Source: Micromonospora alfalfae
Lineage (GTDB): Bacteria > Actinomycetota > Actinomycetes > Mycobacteriales > Micromonosporaceae
DNA length: 64,000 bases
Reading direction: 5' to 3'
NCBI RefSeq assembly: GCF_022230925.1
Contig: NZ_JAKKFH010000036.1
Location: 1-64,000, forward strand
Shown: positions 17,638-26,152 of the stretch, piece by piece
Position numbering within the stretch: the first letter of the stretch is position 1
Layout: each line of letters begins with the position of its first letter
Made by a program: the position numbers and the translations under genes
Notes under the pieces: model-generated
Database searches by the model: none
The model's input: the letters and a program-made list of their open reading frames with translations, nothing else
What the model was told of the DNA's origin: nothing

Positions 17638-18483
17638 ATGGTGGAGTCCACTCCGCACGAGGTGACCGCGTTGTACGGCGGCCCGGCCACCCGACGGGTC
17701 CGCACCCGCGACCTGATGGCCGCCAAGGAGCGCGGCGAGCGCTGGCCGATGCTCACCTCGTACGACCAGTACACGGCGTCGATCTTCGACCAGGCCGGCG
17801 TTCCGGTGTTGCTGGTCGGCGACTCGGCAGCCAACAACGTGTTCGGCTACGAGACCACCCTGCCGATCACCGCCGACGAGCTGCTTCCGCTGGTCCGGGC
17901 AGTGGTGCGGGCGACCCGGCAGGCGCTGGTCGTCGGTGACCTGCCGTTCGGCTCATACGAGGAGGGCCCGGCCCAGGCGCTGCGCACCGCTGTCCGGTTC
18001 ATGAAGGAGGGTGGCTGTCACGCGGTGAAGTTGGAGGGTGGCCGCCGCAACGCCGCGCAGATCGCCGCGATCGTCGGCGCCGGCATCCCGGTGATGGCGC
18101 ACATCGGCTTCACCCCGCAGAGCGAGCACACCCTGGGTGGCTACCGCGTGCAGGGTCGCGGCGACGCCGCCGACGAGGTGCTGGCCGACGCGCGGGCGGT
18201 GGCGGAGGCGGGCGCGTTCGCCGTGGTGTTGGAGATGGTGCCCGGCGAGGTGGCCAAGCGGATCACCCACGAGCTGCCGATTCCCACTGTGGGCATCGGC
18301 GCGGGCCCGGACACGGACGCGCAGGTGCTGGTCTGGCAGGACATGGCCGGGCTGCGGACGGGCAAGGCGCCCCGTTTCGTCAAGCGGTACGCGGATCTGG
18401 CCGGCGCTCTCACCGACGCCACCCGCCGTTTCGCCGACGAGGTCCGCGGCGGCGAGTTCCCCGCCGCCGAACACACCTTCTAG
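17638..18483 (+). CDS. panB: 3-methyl-2-oxobutanoate hydroxymethyltransferase
   Basis: 281 residues. It has the PanB TIM-barrel signatures LTSYDQYTASIFDQAG and LLVGDS (metal-binding Asp62), HIGFTPQ, and PTVGIGAGPDTDAQVLV near the C-terminus. It transfers a hydroxymethyl group from methylenetetrahydrofolate to ketoisovalerate, the first step of pantothenate synthesis. The ATG at 17638 follows GAGGAAGGGAGACAG, a strong ribosome-binding site. It lies about 210 bases after nadE, same strand. A subfamily D palindrome follows the stop and may terminate transcription. Confidence 0.95.
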   Translation: MVESTPHEVTALYGGPATRRVRTRDLMAAKERGERWPMLTSYDQYTASIFDQAGVPVLLVGDSAANNVFGYETTLPITADELLPLVRAVVRATRQALVVGDLPFGSYEEGPAQALRTAVRFMKEGGCHAVKLEGGRRNAAQIAAIVGAGIPVMAHIGFTPQSEHTLGGYRVQGRGDAADEVLADARAVAEAGAFAVVLEMVPGEVAKRITHELPIPTVGIGAGPDTDAQVLVWQDMAGLRTGKAPRFVKRYADLAGALTDATRRFADEVRGGEFPAAEHTF

Positions 18484-18498
18484 GACCGGGCACGGCGT

Positions 18499-18573
18499 GA
18501 TCCGCACGGTTGCGCAGAAAGCGGGGTGTCCCGGGCACCGGGACACCCCGTCTTCGTGAAACCGGAGTGGATC
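18499..18573. repeat. GATC-tipped palindrome, subfamily D, copy 2
   Basis: A 75-base palindrome with GATCCGCACGG and a GTGGATC tip, and a strong core GGGGTGTCCCGG/CCGGGACACCCC. It sits exactly between convergent panB and the F420-reductase-like gene. Confidence 0.9.
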
Positions 18574-18587
18574 GCGCCGCTCGCGGG

Positions 18588-19286
18588 TCAGAGGTCGGTG
18601 ACGCGGATGCCGGCGTGCGCCTTGTAGCGCTTGTTGATGGCGATCAGGTTGGCGGTGAACGCCTCGATCTGGTGGGCGTTGCGCAACCGGCCGGCGAAGA
18701 TGCCCCGCATGCCGGGGATCCGGGCGGCGAGCGCGCCGACGATGTCGACCAGCTCGCGGTCCTCGGTGCAGATCAGCACGTCCAGGTCGATCCGGTCGAC
18801 CTCGGGGTCGGCCAGCAGCGGAGCGCTGACGTGGTTGAACGCGGCGCAGACCCGGGAGTCGGGCAGCAGCGCGGCGGCCTGCTGCACGGCGCTGCCCTCG
18901 GCGACGGTCAGCGCGTACGGGCCCTGCTTGTCGAAGCCGAGCGGGTTGACGCAGTCGACGACGATCCGGCCGGCGAGCGGCTCGGCGAGGGCGGCGACGG
19001 TGGCGGCGTGCCCGTCCCACGGCACCGCGATGATCACCACGTCGCTGCGTCGGGCCACCTCGTCGTTGGCCGCACCGGTGACGCTGCCGCCGGCCGGCAC
19101 CCCGGGCAGGGCGGCGATCTCGGCCGCGGACTCGGCGGCCCGCTCCGCCGACCGGGACCCGATCAGTACCGTCTGGCCGGCCCGCGCGAACCGGTAGGCG
19201 AGGCCCCGCCCCTGGTCGCCGGTGCCGCCGATGATGCCGACAGTCAGCCCGGACACGTCGGGCAGGGTGCTCGCGTCGTATGCCAT
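18588..19286 (-). CDS. npdG: NADPH-dependent F420 reductase-like protein
   Basis: 232 residues. The N-terminal Rossmann motif VGIIGGTGDQGRGLAYRF (around 16-33), the NADP-contact segment LIGSRSAERA and PLAGRIVVDCVNPLG match the NpdG/Fno family, which moves hydride between NADPH and coenzyme F420. F420 is used by actinobacteria for redox and secondary metabolism. The ATG at 19286 has GAGGATGAGGGA just upstream. A relative that reduces another substrate is possible, but the overall match is good. Convergent with panB. Confidence 0.85.
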   Translation of the reverse strand: MAYDASTLPDVSGLTVGIIGGTGDQGRGLAYRFARAGQTVLIGSRSAERAAESAAEIAALPGVPAGGSVTGAANDEVARRSDVVIIAVPWDGHAATVAALAEPLAGRIVVDCVNPLGFDKQGPYALTVAEGSAVQQAAALLPDSRVCAAFNHVSAPLLADPEVDRIDLDVLICTEDRELVDIVGALAARIPGMRGIFAGRLRNAHQIEAFTANLIAINKRYKAHAGIRVTDL

Positions 19287-19434
19287 TCCCTCATCCTCGC
19301 AAACCGCTCGGCCGGTCAGCAGCGCCGAGCGCTGTGAGAATCCCCGCTGCCGCGAGCGACAGCGCCGCCGAGGACCGGGCCAAGGCCGGCGACCACGCCC
19401 ACGGGCGAGGATCGGGCCCGGGCCGGCGGCCCGC

Positions 19435-20865
19435 TCAGGCCAGCTCGAACAGGACGGTACGGGCCGCCGGGTCGGCGGTGACGAGGCGGACCCGGACCCG
19501 TTCGCCGAGCGGCAGTTGGCCGAGGCAGCGGGCGCGTACCGGCGGGGCGTCCAGCGCGACGGTGCCGCCGGGCGGGCGGGGCCGGGACTTGCCGTTGGGC
19601 GGGGCGTCGACGTCGAGGACGGCCGCGTCGAAGGTCTCCCCCACCCGGTGCTCCAGCACCGCCGCCTCGGCCAACTCGACGGCGCCACGTGCGCCCGCCG
19701 AGGCGACCCGGTCGGTGCTCGCCATCACCTCGGGCAGCCGGGGCAACGCGGCGCGGGCCCAGTCGGGCACCGCCTGGCCCGCGTGCAGGGCCAGGCAGAC
19801 CTCTGTGGCGTACCGGTCGGCCAGCCGCCGCAACGGCGCCGTCACGTGGGCGTACGCGGCCGCCACGCCACCATGTTCCGGCTGCTCCGGCAGCTCCCCG
19901 TCGAAGGCGGTGTACGCGGCACCGCGCATCAGCTCGGCCGCCTGGTCGATGAACGCGGCGGCGCGCGGCTGGGCGGCGTCCAGACCGGCGATGACCTGCC
20001 CCGGGCCCACGTCGTCCGGCCAGTGCACGCCCAGCGGCGCGGCGGCGGCCCGGAGCCGCTGCACCGCCTCCGGCTTGGGCGCCGGCATCGTCCGCAGCAG
20101 ACCCACCCGGCCGGCCAGCATGATGTCGGCGGCAGCCATCCCGGTCAGCAGGGAGATCTGCGCGTTGTGTTCTTCCATCGGCACCGGCGCGCGCAGCACC
20201 AGCCGCCAGCCCTCACCGTCGGGCTCCAGATCCTGCTCGGGCAGCGGCAGGTTGATGGCGCCCCGGCCCAGCCCACGGGCGGTCAGTCGGTCGCCGATCT
20301 CCGGCAGCAGCGCGATCGGGTCGGGTAGCCGGCCGGCCTCGGCTGCCGCCTGCACCCCGGTGTAGTCCAGTTTGGCGCGGCTGCGGACCAGTGCGCGTTC
20401 CAGCTCGACGGCGACGGTGCCGCCGTCGGCGTCCAGGTCGATGGTCCAGACCACAGCGGCCCGGTCGTCGTCGGGCAGCAGGCTGGCCGCCCCCTCGCTG
20501 AGGGTGTGCGGGTGCAGCGGCACGTTGCCGTCGGGCAGGTAGATGGTCTGCCCCCGCCGCCAGGTCTCCGCCTCCAACGCCCCACCCGGTGTGACGTGCG
20601 CGGCGACGTCGGCGATCGCGTACCGCACCCGGTAGCCCCCACCGGGGCGGCGGCTGAGGTGCATCGCCTGGTCCAGGTCCCGCGAGGTGGCGGGGTCGAC
20701 AGTGACGAACGGGATGTCGGTGCGGTCGACGGGCGGCTGCGGCGGTGCCGCAGCCGCCTTGTCGGCTTCACGCTGGGCGTCGGCCGGGAACTCCTCGGGC
20801 AGGCCGAGCTCGCGGCGCAACGCGCCGAAGTCGATGCGGGGCGCGAGTACGCGTCGAATGACCAC
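19435..20865 (-). CDS. RNB-domain ribonuclease (RNase II/R-like, actinobacterial short form)
   Basis: 476 residues. The catalytic aspartate cluster is DPATSRDLDQA (Asp57, Asp63, Asp65), followed by IYLPDGNVPLHP and, near the end, YAHVTAPLRRLADRY, all typical of RNB exoribonucleases. Compared with RNase II/R there are no N-terminal cold-shock domains, and the C-terminal S1-like part is short, as in the actinobacterial group. It probably degrades RNA 3' to 5'. The start is GTG at 20865. A gap of about 80 bases separates it from the histone-like gene upstream. Confidence 0.88.
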   Translation of the reverse strand: MVIRRVLAPRIDFGALRRELGLPEEFPADAQREADKAAAAPPQPPVDRTDIPFVTVDPATSRDLDQAMHLSRRPGGGYRVRYAIADVAAHVTPGGALEAETWRRGQTIYLPDGNVPLHPHTLSEGAASLLPDDDRAAVVWTIDLDADGGTVAVELERALVRSRAKLDYTGVQAAAEAGRLPDPIALLPEIGDRLTARGLGRGAINLPLPEQDLEPDGEGWRLVLRAPVPMEEHNAQISLLTGMAAADIMLAGRVGLLRTMPAPKPEAVQRLRAAAAPLGVHWPDDVGPGQVIAGLDAAQPRAAAFIDQAAELMRGAAYTAFDGELPEQPEHGGVAAAYAHVTAPLRRLADRYATEVCLALHAGQAVPDWARAALPRLPEVMASTDRVASAGARGAVELAEAAVLEHRVGETFDAAVLDVDAPPNGKSRPRPPGGTVALDAPPVRARCLGQLPLGERVRVRLVTADPAARTVLFELA

Positions 20866-20945
20866 GGGTCAATCCTGACAGCGCCACGGGTGATCCGCTT
20901 CCGGTGACCGGCCGAAAATCCGCCCGGTGAGGGGATGCTCCGCGT

Positions 20946-21812
20946 TCAGCCGGTCGCCTTGCGGGCTGCGCTGCGGGCCCCCCTGGGGGCGGTGGCTCGG
21001 GCGGCGACCGGGCGGGCCGGAGACTTACGGGCGGTCACCTTGCGGGCCGGCGCCTTGGCCGCGACGGTCTTCTTCGCCGGGGCCTTCTTCGCCGCCGCCT
21101 TGCGGGCAGTGGTCGACGAGGTACCCGTCACCTTCGCAGCGGGGGCCTTCTTGGCCGGAGCCTTGCGCGCGCCGCCGCTGGGGCGGGTGGACGCTGTCTT
21201 CTTCGCCGCTGCCGTCTTCTTCGTCGCTGTCTTCTTGGCGGCGGACGCCTTGGTCGCCACCTTCCGCGCCGGGGCCTTCGCCGCGCTGGTGGTCTTGCGC
21301 GCCGATGCCTTCGCCGCGGTGGTGGTCTTGCGCGCCGGAGCCTTCGCCGCGGCGGTGGTCTTGCGCGCCGGGGCCTTCGCCGCGGCGGTGGTCTTCTTCG
21401 CCGCGCTGGCGGTGGTCTTCTTCGCCGCGCTCACCGTCTTCTTCGTCGTACCGGTGGTCTTCTTCGCGGCGGTGGTGGTCCTGCGCGCGGTGGACGCCGG
21501 GGCCCGCTTGGCGGCGGTGGTCGTCTTGCGGGTGGTGGTCGAGGCCTTCGCGGGGGCCTTCTTGGCCGCGGCGGTGGTCTTGGTGGTGGCCTTCTTCGCG
21601 GGGGCCTTCGTGGCCGCGGTGGTGGTCTTCTTGGCCGGAGCGCGGCCCGCCCCGCCGGCGGCCTTGCGGGCCGGCGCCTTCGCGGCAGCCGCGGTGGACT
21701 TGCGCACGGGGGTGGTCCGGCTCGCCGCCGTGTTCCGCTCCGCCGCGGCGGTCTTCTTCGCGGTGGTGCGTCGGGCGGCCGGGCGCTTGGTGGCCTGCTG
21801 TGCTTCGGCCAT
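20946..21812 (-). CDS. histone H1-like Lys/Ala/Thr-rich DNA-binding protein
   Basis: 288 residues composed almost wholly of Lys, Ala, Thr, Arg and Pro, built on variants of KAPARKTTAAA and AAKKTT. It lacks the HU domain to which such tails are fused in mycobacterial HupB, so it is a free-standing eukaryotic H1-like tail. Proteins of this sort bind and compact DNA non-specifically. The ATG at 21812 follows GAGGAGGGAACCACG, a near-perfect ribosome-binding site. The repeat-rich DNA makes long open frames on both strands; this frame is favoured by the basic composition and ribosome-binding site. Its length likely varies between strains. Confidence 0.85.
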   Translation of the reverse strand: MAEAQQATKRPAARRTTAKKTAAAERNTAASRTTPVRKSTAAAAKAPARKAAGGAGRAPAKKTTTAATKAPAKKATTKTTAAAKKAPAKASTTTRKTTTAAKRAPASTARRTTTAAKKTTGTTKKTVSAAKKTTASAAKKTTAAAKAPARKTTAAAKAPARKTTTAAKASARKTTSAAKAPARKVATKASAAKKTATKKTAAAKKTASTRPSGGARKAPAKKAPAAKVTGTSSTTARKAAAKKAPAKKTVAAKAPARKVTARKSPARPVAARATAPRGARSAARKATG

Positions 21813-21896
21813 CGTGGTTCCCTCCTCGGGGGACGTGCTCTCGCGTGCGTCCTCGCGGAGCACGGAATACCTCGGCGCGAGCCCGTCCCGCGCCGC

Positions 21897-22100
21897 CTAT
21901 CTGTCGTCCCCGGCCCAACGAGCGTCCTCGGCATCCCACGCCTCGTTTCGCTCCTGCACTCGTTGCAGGGCGTTCTCCGCGTCGGCTGCCGAGTCGTACG
22001 GGCCGAGAACGTGCTTCGCCGGACACACGTTGGCGTCCGTCTCGACCCGGTGATGCCGGGTGCACCAGTAGAACTGCCCACCACGTTCGCTGTCGCTCAT
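21897..22100 (-). CDS. conserved small protein with SPOR-like motif
   Basis: 67 residues, MSDSERGGQFYWCTRHHRVE at the start, then a conserved LGPYDSAADAENAL motif and an acidic C-terminus (NEAWDAED). Such short proteins are widespread in actinobacteria as hypothetical or SPOR-like proteins and have no assigned role. The pair Cys-x-x-x-His and the later VCPAKH could hold a metal, but this is speculation. It is 84 bases upstream of the histone-like gene on the same strand. A longer open frame upstream is rejected because the conserved part begins at this ATG. Confidence 0.7.
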   Translation of the reverse strand: MSDSERGGQFYWCTRHHRVETDANVCPAKHVLGPYDSAADAENALQRVQERNEAWDAEDARWAGDDR

Positions 22101-22275
22101 GGGAATCACTGTGCACCGCGAACCGGCCGGCCGCCACCGGATCGCACAAGTCGCCGACGATCTCCACAGTAGATATGCATTGCGTTCGTCGGGCCGAAAT
22201 GGCGAAACGCGTGGGACTGGAACTCCAGAAGATGCGCAGGTGAGCATCACTGCTGGGCACATCTATGATCGCCGG

Positions 22276-22773
22276 ATGGCGACACCGGACTACATCGTGG
22301 GGCTGCGCAAGCACGTCGGCCACGACCTGCTCTGGCTGCCGAGCGTCAGCGCGGTGGTCCGCAACGACGCCGGTGAGCTGCTGCTCGGCCAGCGTGCCGA
22401 CGACGGGCGCTGGTCGGTGATCAGCGGTTTCGTCGAGCCGGGCGAGCAGCCGGCCACAGCGCTGGTCCGGGAGGTGCGTGAGGAGACGGGCCTTGAGGTG
22501 GCGCCGGTGCGGATGTCCAGCGCCGTGTCACACCCGCACACGTACCCGAACGGGGACCGCTGCGAATACCTCAACCTGGGGTTCCTGTGCCGGTTGGTGG
22601 CCGGCACGGCCCGCGTCAACGACGACGAGTCGCTGGCCGTGCGGTGGTTTCCACTGGACCGGCTGCCCGAGCTGGACAGGCACGCCCTGCTGGTCATCGC
22701 GTACGCGTTGCGCGAGAACCAGCTGGCCGGTTACCTGGAGCCGGGTACGACGTGGGACGACGTACCCGACTGA
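22276..22773 (+). CDS. Nudix hydrolase
   Basis: 165 residues with a complete Nudix box at 51-73: GFVEPGE, seven residues, REVREETGLEV. It hydrolyses a nucleoside diphosphate linked to another moiety; the substrate is not determinable, though the length and the LLGQR segment resemble MutT/NUDIX housecleaning enzymes. The ATG at 22276 begins MATPDYIVGLRKHVG, a common N-terminus for actinobacterial members. It is divergent from the small SPOR-like gene, and ends 3 bases before the stop of the convergent membrane gene. Confidence 0.9.
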   Translation: MATPDYIVGLRKHVGHDLLWLPSVSAVVRNDAGELLLGQRADDGRWSVISGFVEPGEQPATALVREVREETGLEVAPVRMSSAVSHPHTYPNGDRCEYLNLGFLCRLVAGTARVNDDESLAVRWFPLDRLPELDRHALLVIAYALRENQLAGYLEPGTTWDDVPD

Positions 22774-22776
22774 GGT

Positions 22777-23733
22777 TCACACCGGGGTCGGCGCGAGGGC
22801 CAGCGGCGCGACGGGCGCCGACCGGGCCGCCCGGATGGCGTACGCGAACGCGTACGGCGTGCAGGCCAGGTAGAACATCGGCTCCAGCAACAACTGGTCG
22901 GTGATCAGGAAGATCTCCCACGACGTGGGGCGGGGAAGGCCGAAGTTCCAGTCGGTCCAGCAGACCAGGAGCCACAACGGCGCGGAGATCCGGTCGACGC
23001 TGTCCGGTGTCATCGCGTCGGCCGGAACGGTGCCGGGTCCCGGAATGGTCTGGAGTACGAAGAGAATCACGGCCAGGTCGGCCGCGACGAGCGCGCCGAC
23101 GAGGCCAACCAACCAGGCGACGCCGACCCGACCCCGGGCGACGAGGCTCGCCGCAGCCCAGAGGGCCAGCGTCAGGCCAGCCAACCAGAGCAGCAGACCG
23201 GGTACGAAGCTGCCGAAGACATTGCCGTTGATGACGGACATGAGCCCGAGTGCGGCCACACCGACGGGCAGCACCACGCCGAGCGCGATGCGCAGCGGGC
23301 CCTTCAGTGCGGTGTGCCGGGCCGACCGTGACGTGTACTTCGCCAACAGCACCGCGAAGCCGACGGTCAGCGTCGACCAGAGCGGCAACTGCGCCGCTGT
23401 CGACCAGCTCACTCGCATCGACAGCAAGTTGTAGACCTGACTCATGGCCAGCGCGCTGACGACCACGATCCCGACGCAGGCGAGCGGGGCCAGCAGCAGG
23501 GCGGCGGCGGTACGGCGGGCCCGCCGATGCATCATGCTACGGTCGAGAAGCGGGGCGCCGGCCCGGCTCACGGCCAGGCTCATGGCGAAGCCGACCATCT
23601 TCGTCCAGCGACCGCTCTCGGCGAGAACGTGCAGCTCGGCGGCCCATTCGCGGCGCAGGTCGTCGCGGACGTCGGTTGGCCAGCGGCGCGCGGCCCACTC
23701 CAGCAACAGCTCGACGATCCGTCGGGTCACCAT
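22777..23733 (-). CDS. membrane protein paralogue 2 of PadR-linked pair
   Basis: 318 residues. A cytosolic N-terminus with DVRDDLRREWAAELHVLAESGR precedes roughly seven membrane helices and a C-terminal FGLPRP motif. It is a clear paralogue of the protein at 23762-24796, sharing the N-terminal block, PGLLLWLAGLTL and CWTDWNFGLPRP. I do not recognise a functional family. It is the third gene of a padR-led leftward operon, 28 bases after its paralogue. Confidence 0.75.
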   Translation of the reverse strand: MVTRRIVELLLEWAARRWPTDVRDDLRREWAAELHVLAESGRWTKMVGFAMSLAVSRAGAPLLDRSMMHRRARRTAAALLLAPLACVGIVVVSALAMSQVYNLLSMRVSWSTAAQLPLWSTLTVGFAVLLAKYTSRSARHTALKGPLRIALGVVLPVGVAALGLMSVINGNVFGSFVPGLLLWLAGLTLALWAAASLVARGRVGVAWLVGLVGALVAADLAVILFVLQTIPGPGTVPADAMTPDSVDRISAPLWLLVCWTDWNFGLPRPTSWEIFLITDQLLLEPMFYLACTPYAFAYAIRAARSAPVAPLALAPTPV

Positions 23734-23761
23734 GCCGGCGCTCCGATTGCTCCCGTTGTCC

Positions 23762-24796
23762 TCACTCGTTCGCCGCTCGAGGACCCCGATGACGCTTTCC
23801 GCTCGCCTTGTATGTCCAGCCCGTGGCGCTGCGCGTCTGGACCAGAGCGACCGGCGCGGTGGGCGCGGACCGGGCCGCCCGGATGGTGTAAGCGAGCGCG
23901 TACGGCGTGCAGGCCAGGTAGAGCATGGGCTCTATCAACACCCGGTTGGTGATCAGGAAGATCTCCCACTCGATCGGCCGGGGCAGGCCGAAGTTCCAGT
24001 CCGTCCAGCAGGCGAAGAGCCACAACGGCGCGGAGATCGGGTCGACGCGCTCCCGTGCCTCGATCGTCGGCCCAGCGCCGAATCCGGCGGGGTACGCGTC
24101 GACGATGACGAGGATCACCGCGAGGTCCGCGGCGACGAGTGCGCCGAGGACGCCCACCCACCAGGCGGCGCGGACGCGACCCCGGGCGGCGAGGTTCGCC
24201 GCGGCCCAGAGCGTGAGGGTCAGGCCGGCCAACCAGAGCAGCAGACCGGGTACGGCGTCGGCCAGGCCCTCGGCGTTGACGACGTACCTGAAGTTGACGA
24301 CGTACACGAACAGGATGACGGCCGCACCGACCGGGAGCACCACGCCGAGCGCGATACGCAGTGGGCCGTCGAGTGCGTTGTGCCGGGCCCAGCGGGCGGC
24401 GAACACCGCCAGCACGACCGCCAGCACGATGGTGAACGCCGCCCAGATGGGCCTCTGCGCCCGCTCCACCCAACTCGCCCGCACCAGCAACGAGTCGACG
24501 GAGAACAGCGCCAACACACCGAGGGCCACGATCCCGACGCAGGCGATCGGGGACAGCAGTAGCGCGGCGACGGTGCGACCGGTCCGAGCACGCAGCACTG
24601 TGCGGTCGACGATCGGGGCGCCGGCGCGACTGACCGCCAGGCTCACCGCGAAGCCGACCATCTTCGTCCGGCGGCCGCTCTCGGCGAGCACGTGCAGCTC
24701 GGCGGCCCACTCGCGGCGCAGGTCGTCGCGAACCTCGGCCGGCCAGCGGCGCGCTGCCAACTCCAACAGCAGCTCGACAACCCGGCGGGTCACCAC
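23762..24796 (-). CDS. membrane protein paralogue 1 of PadR-linked pair
   Basis: About 344 residues with the same plan as its downstream paralogue: an N-terminal amphipathic block (RRDDLRREW-like), about seven membrane segments, and CWTDWNFGLPRP. The C-terminus is longer and basic. The GTG at 24796 mirrors the Met-Val-Thr-Arg start of the paralogue; GTG 24793 would give a four-base overlap with padR and is also possible. Overlap with padR implies cotranscription and control by PadR. PadR-linked membrane proteins are often transport or stress proteins, but nothing here fixes the role. Confidence 0.75.
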   Translation of the reverse strand: MVTRRVVELLLELAARRWPAEVRDDLRREWAAELHVLAESGRRTKMVGFAVSLAVSRAGAPIVDRTVLRARTGRTVAALLLSPIACVGIVALGVLALFSVDSLLVRASWVERAQRPIWAAFTIVLAVVLAVFAARWARHNALDGPLRIALGVVLPVGAAVILFVYVVNFRYVVNAEGLADAVPGLLLWLAGLTLTLWAAANLAARGRVRAAWWVGVLGALVAADLAVILVIVDAYPAGFGAGPTIEARERVDPISAPLWLFACWTDWNFGLPRPIEWEIFLITNRVLIEPMLYLACTPYALAYTIRAARSAPTAPVALVQTRSATGWTYKASGKRHRGPRAANE

Positions 24797-25125
24797 GCCG
24801 GTGCTCCGGTGGGCTCGGTGCCGCCCCACGAGCGACGGCCGCCGTCGGGGATCGCGGCCCGCAGGTCGGCGAGCGCCTGCCGGGCCTGCGTCACACCGAC
24901 GGCGGTCAGTCGGTAGTAGCGGCGGGCCGGCCGGCCGGCCGCGACGGGATCGATCGCCTCCCAGTCGGCGGCCAGCCAGCCGGCCCCCTGCAAGCGGTGC
25001 AGCACCGGGTAGAGGGTGCCGCTGGGCAGGCCGGTCATTCGCATCAGGTCGAGCCCGTAGCGCTGCTCGTCGGGCTCGGCGAGCAGCGCCGCGAGCACCT
25101 TCGCGACCGGAATGGTCATCCGCAT
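24790..25125 (-). CDS. PadR family transcriptional regulator
   Basis: 111 residues. The winged helix of the PadR family is clear: VAKVLAALL, then YGLDLMRMTGLPSGTLYPVLHRL as recognition region, and a wing GRPARRYYRLTAVG. Short C-terminus, as in PadR subfamily 2. The ATG at 25125 (MRMTIPV) is used; a longer frame upstream is not PadR-like. Its stop overlaps the next gene, so it probably represses its own operon of two membrane proteins. A TGTA-N9-TACA site lies just upstream. Confidence 0.88.
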   Translation of the reverse strand: MRMTIPVAKVLAALLAEPDEQRYGLDLMRMTGLPSGTLYPVLHRLQGAGWLAADWEAIDPVAAGRPARRYYRLTAVGVTQARQALADLRAAIPDGGRRSWGGTEPTGAPAW

Positions 25126-25133
25126 CCGGCCAC

Positions 25134-25150
25134 TGTATCGGAACTCTACA
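25134..25150. promoter_or_regulatory. putative PadR operator
   Basis: TGTATCGGAACTCTACA, a TGTA-N9-TACA dyad 9 bases before the padR start. PadR regulators usually bind such dyads at their own promoters. It overlaps the last codons of the upstream AraC-type gene. Confidence 0.5.
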
Positions 25151-26018
25151 TAGGGGTGGGTACCCGTTCGACGGGAATCCACAGCTCGGCGTCCGCCTGG
25201 GTGCCGTCCGCCGACACCCGGACCCGGGAGATCTCCGGTCCAGGTCGGCTGCGGTACGGGTTGGACGGAAACCACTGGGTGAACACGTCACGCCACAGGA
25301 ACTGCACCGCCTGCGGAAACGCACCGGACGTGGTGAACACCGCCCACGACCCCGCCTGCACCGGCAACGCGTCAAGGTCCTCCGGTGGCACGACGCTGGT
25401 CACCACCCCGTGCCAGTAGTCCAGCTCGGTGCCCTCCTGCCGACTGTCGGCGAGGTTGTCGCTGACGTTGACGATTCCCTTCGGCTCCTGATCGGAGAGC
25501 GCCTCGATCCGCTCTGTCGTCTCCTTGTCGATGCTCCGGATGAACGCGACGATCGCCGGGTTCATCCCCTCGTGCACCAGCGGGACCCGGGCCTTGCGCC
25601 CCACCAGCGCGAACGCGTCCTTGTCGACGATCCGGTACTCCATGCTGCCGCTCCCTTCGACTGTGAGTCGGAAGGACATCCGGGGCTGGGCTCGCAGCGC
25701 TGCCCCCGTACGCCGAGCTTCTCCGGGGCCCACGCCGTGCACGGCGTGGAACGCCCGGGCGAACGCCTCCGCCGAGCCGTAGCCGTGGTGCACCGCGACG
25801 TCGAGCAACGTCCGCTCCCCCGCCAGCACGTCCGCACCGGCGACGGTGAGCCGACGCCGACGGATGTACTCCGACAGCGGCATCCCGGCCAGCGCGGAGA
25901 ACAGCCGCCGGAAGTGGTACTCCGACGTCAGCGCGATCCGCGCCAGCTCGGCCACCTCGATCTTCTGGTCGAGGTGGCGCTCGATGTACGCCATGGCCTC
26001 GTTGAGCCGATCCAGCAC
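25146..26018 (-). CDS. AraC family regulator with GyrI-like effector domain
   Basis: 290 residues. Two N-terminal AraC helix-turn-helix motifs are visible (VAELARIALTSEYHFRRLF and DVAVHHGYGSAEAFARAFH), followed by a GyrI-like small-molecule-binding domain from about residue 120 with the usual C-terminal acidic ELWIPVE strand. This arrangement matches Rob/SoxS-type multidrug or stress regulators that sense hydrophobic compounds. It ends 21 bases before padR starts; whether they share a transcript is unclear. The start is ATG 26018. Confidence 0.88.
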   Translation of the reverse strand: MLDRLNEAMAYIERHLDQKIEVAELARIALTSEYHFRRLFSALAGMPLSEYIRRRRLTVAGADVLAGERTLLDVAVHHGYGSAEAFARAFHAVHGVGPGEARRTGAALRAQPRMSFRLTVEGSGSMEYRIVDKDAFALVGRKARVPLVHEGMNPAIVAFIRSIDKETTERIEALSDQEPKGIVNVSDNLADSRQEGTELDYWHGVVTSVVPPEDLDALPVQAGSWAVFTTSGAFPQAVQFLWRDVFTQWFPSNPYRSRPGPEISRVRVSADGTQADAELWIPVERVPTPM

Positions 26019-26152
26019 CCGGGCCTCCTTCCCTTTCCAGCACCGACGTTAGGTCGCGGGGCCGGTGGCCCACCCGACATCCGATGCCCGCATCGGTCGG
26101 GTGCGGCCGCACCGATCGTCATGTCGTAGCTTTGCTTCCCGAGGAGGTCGAC

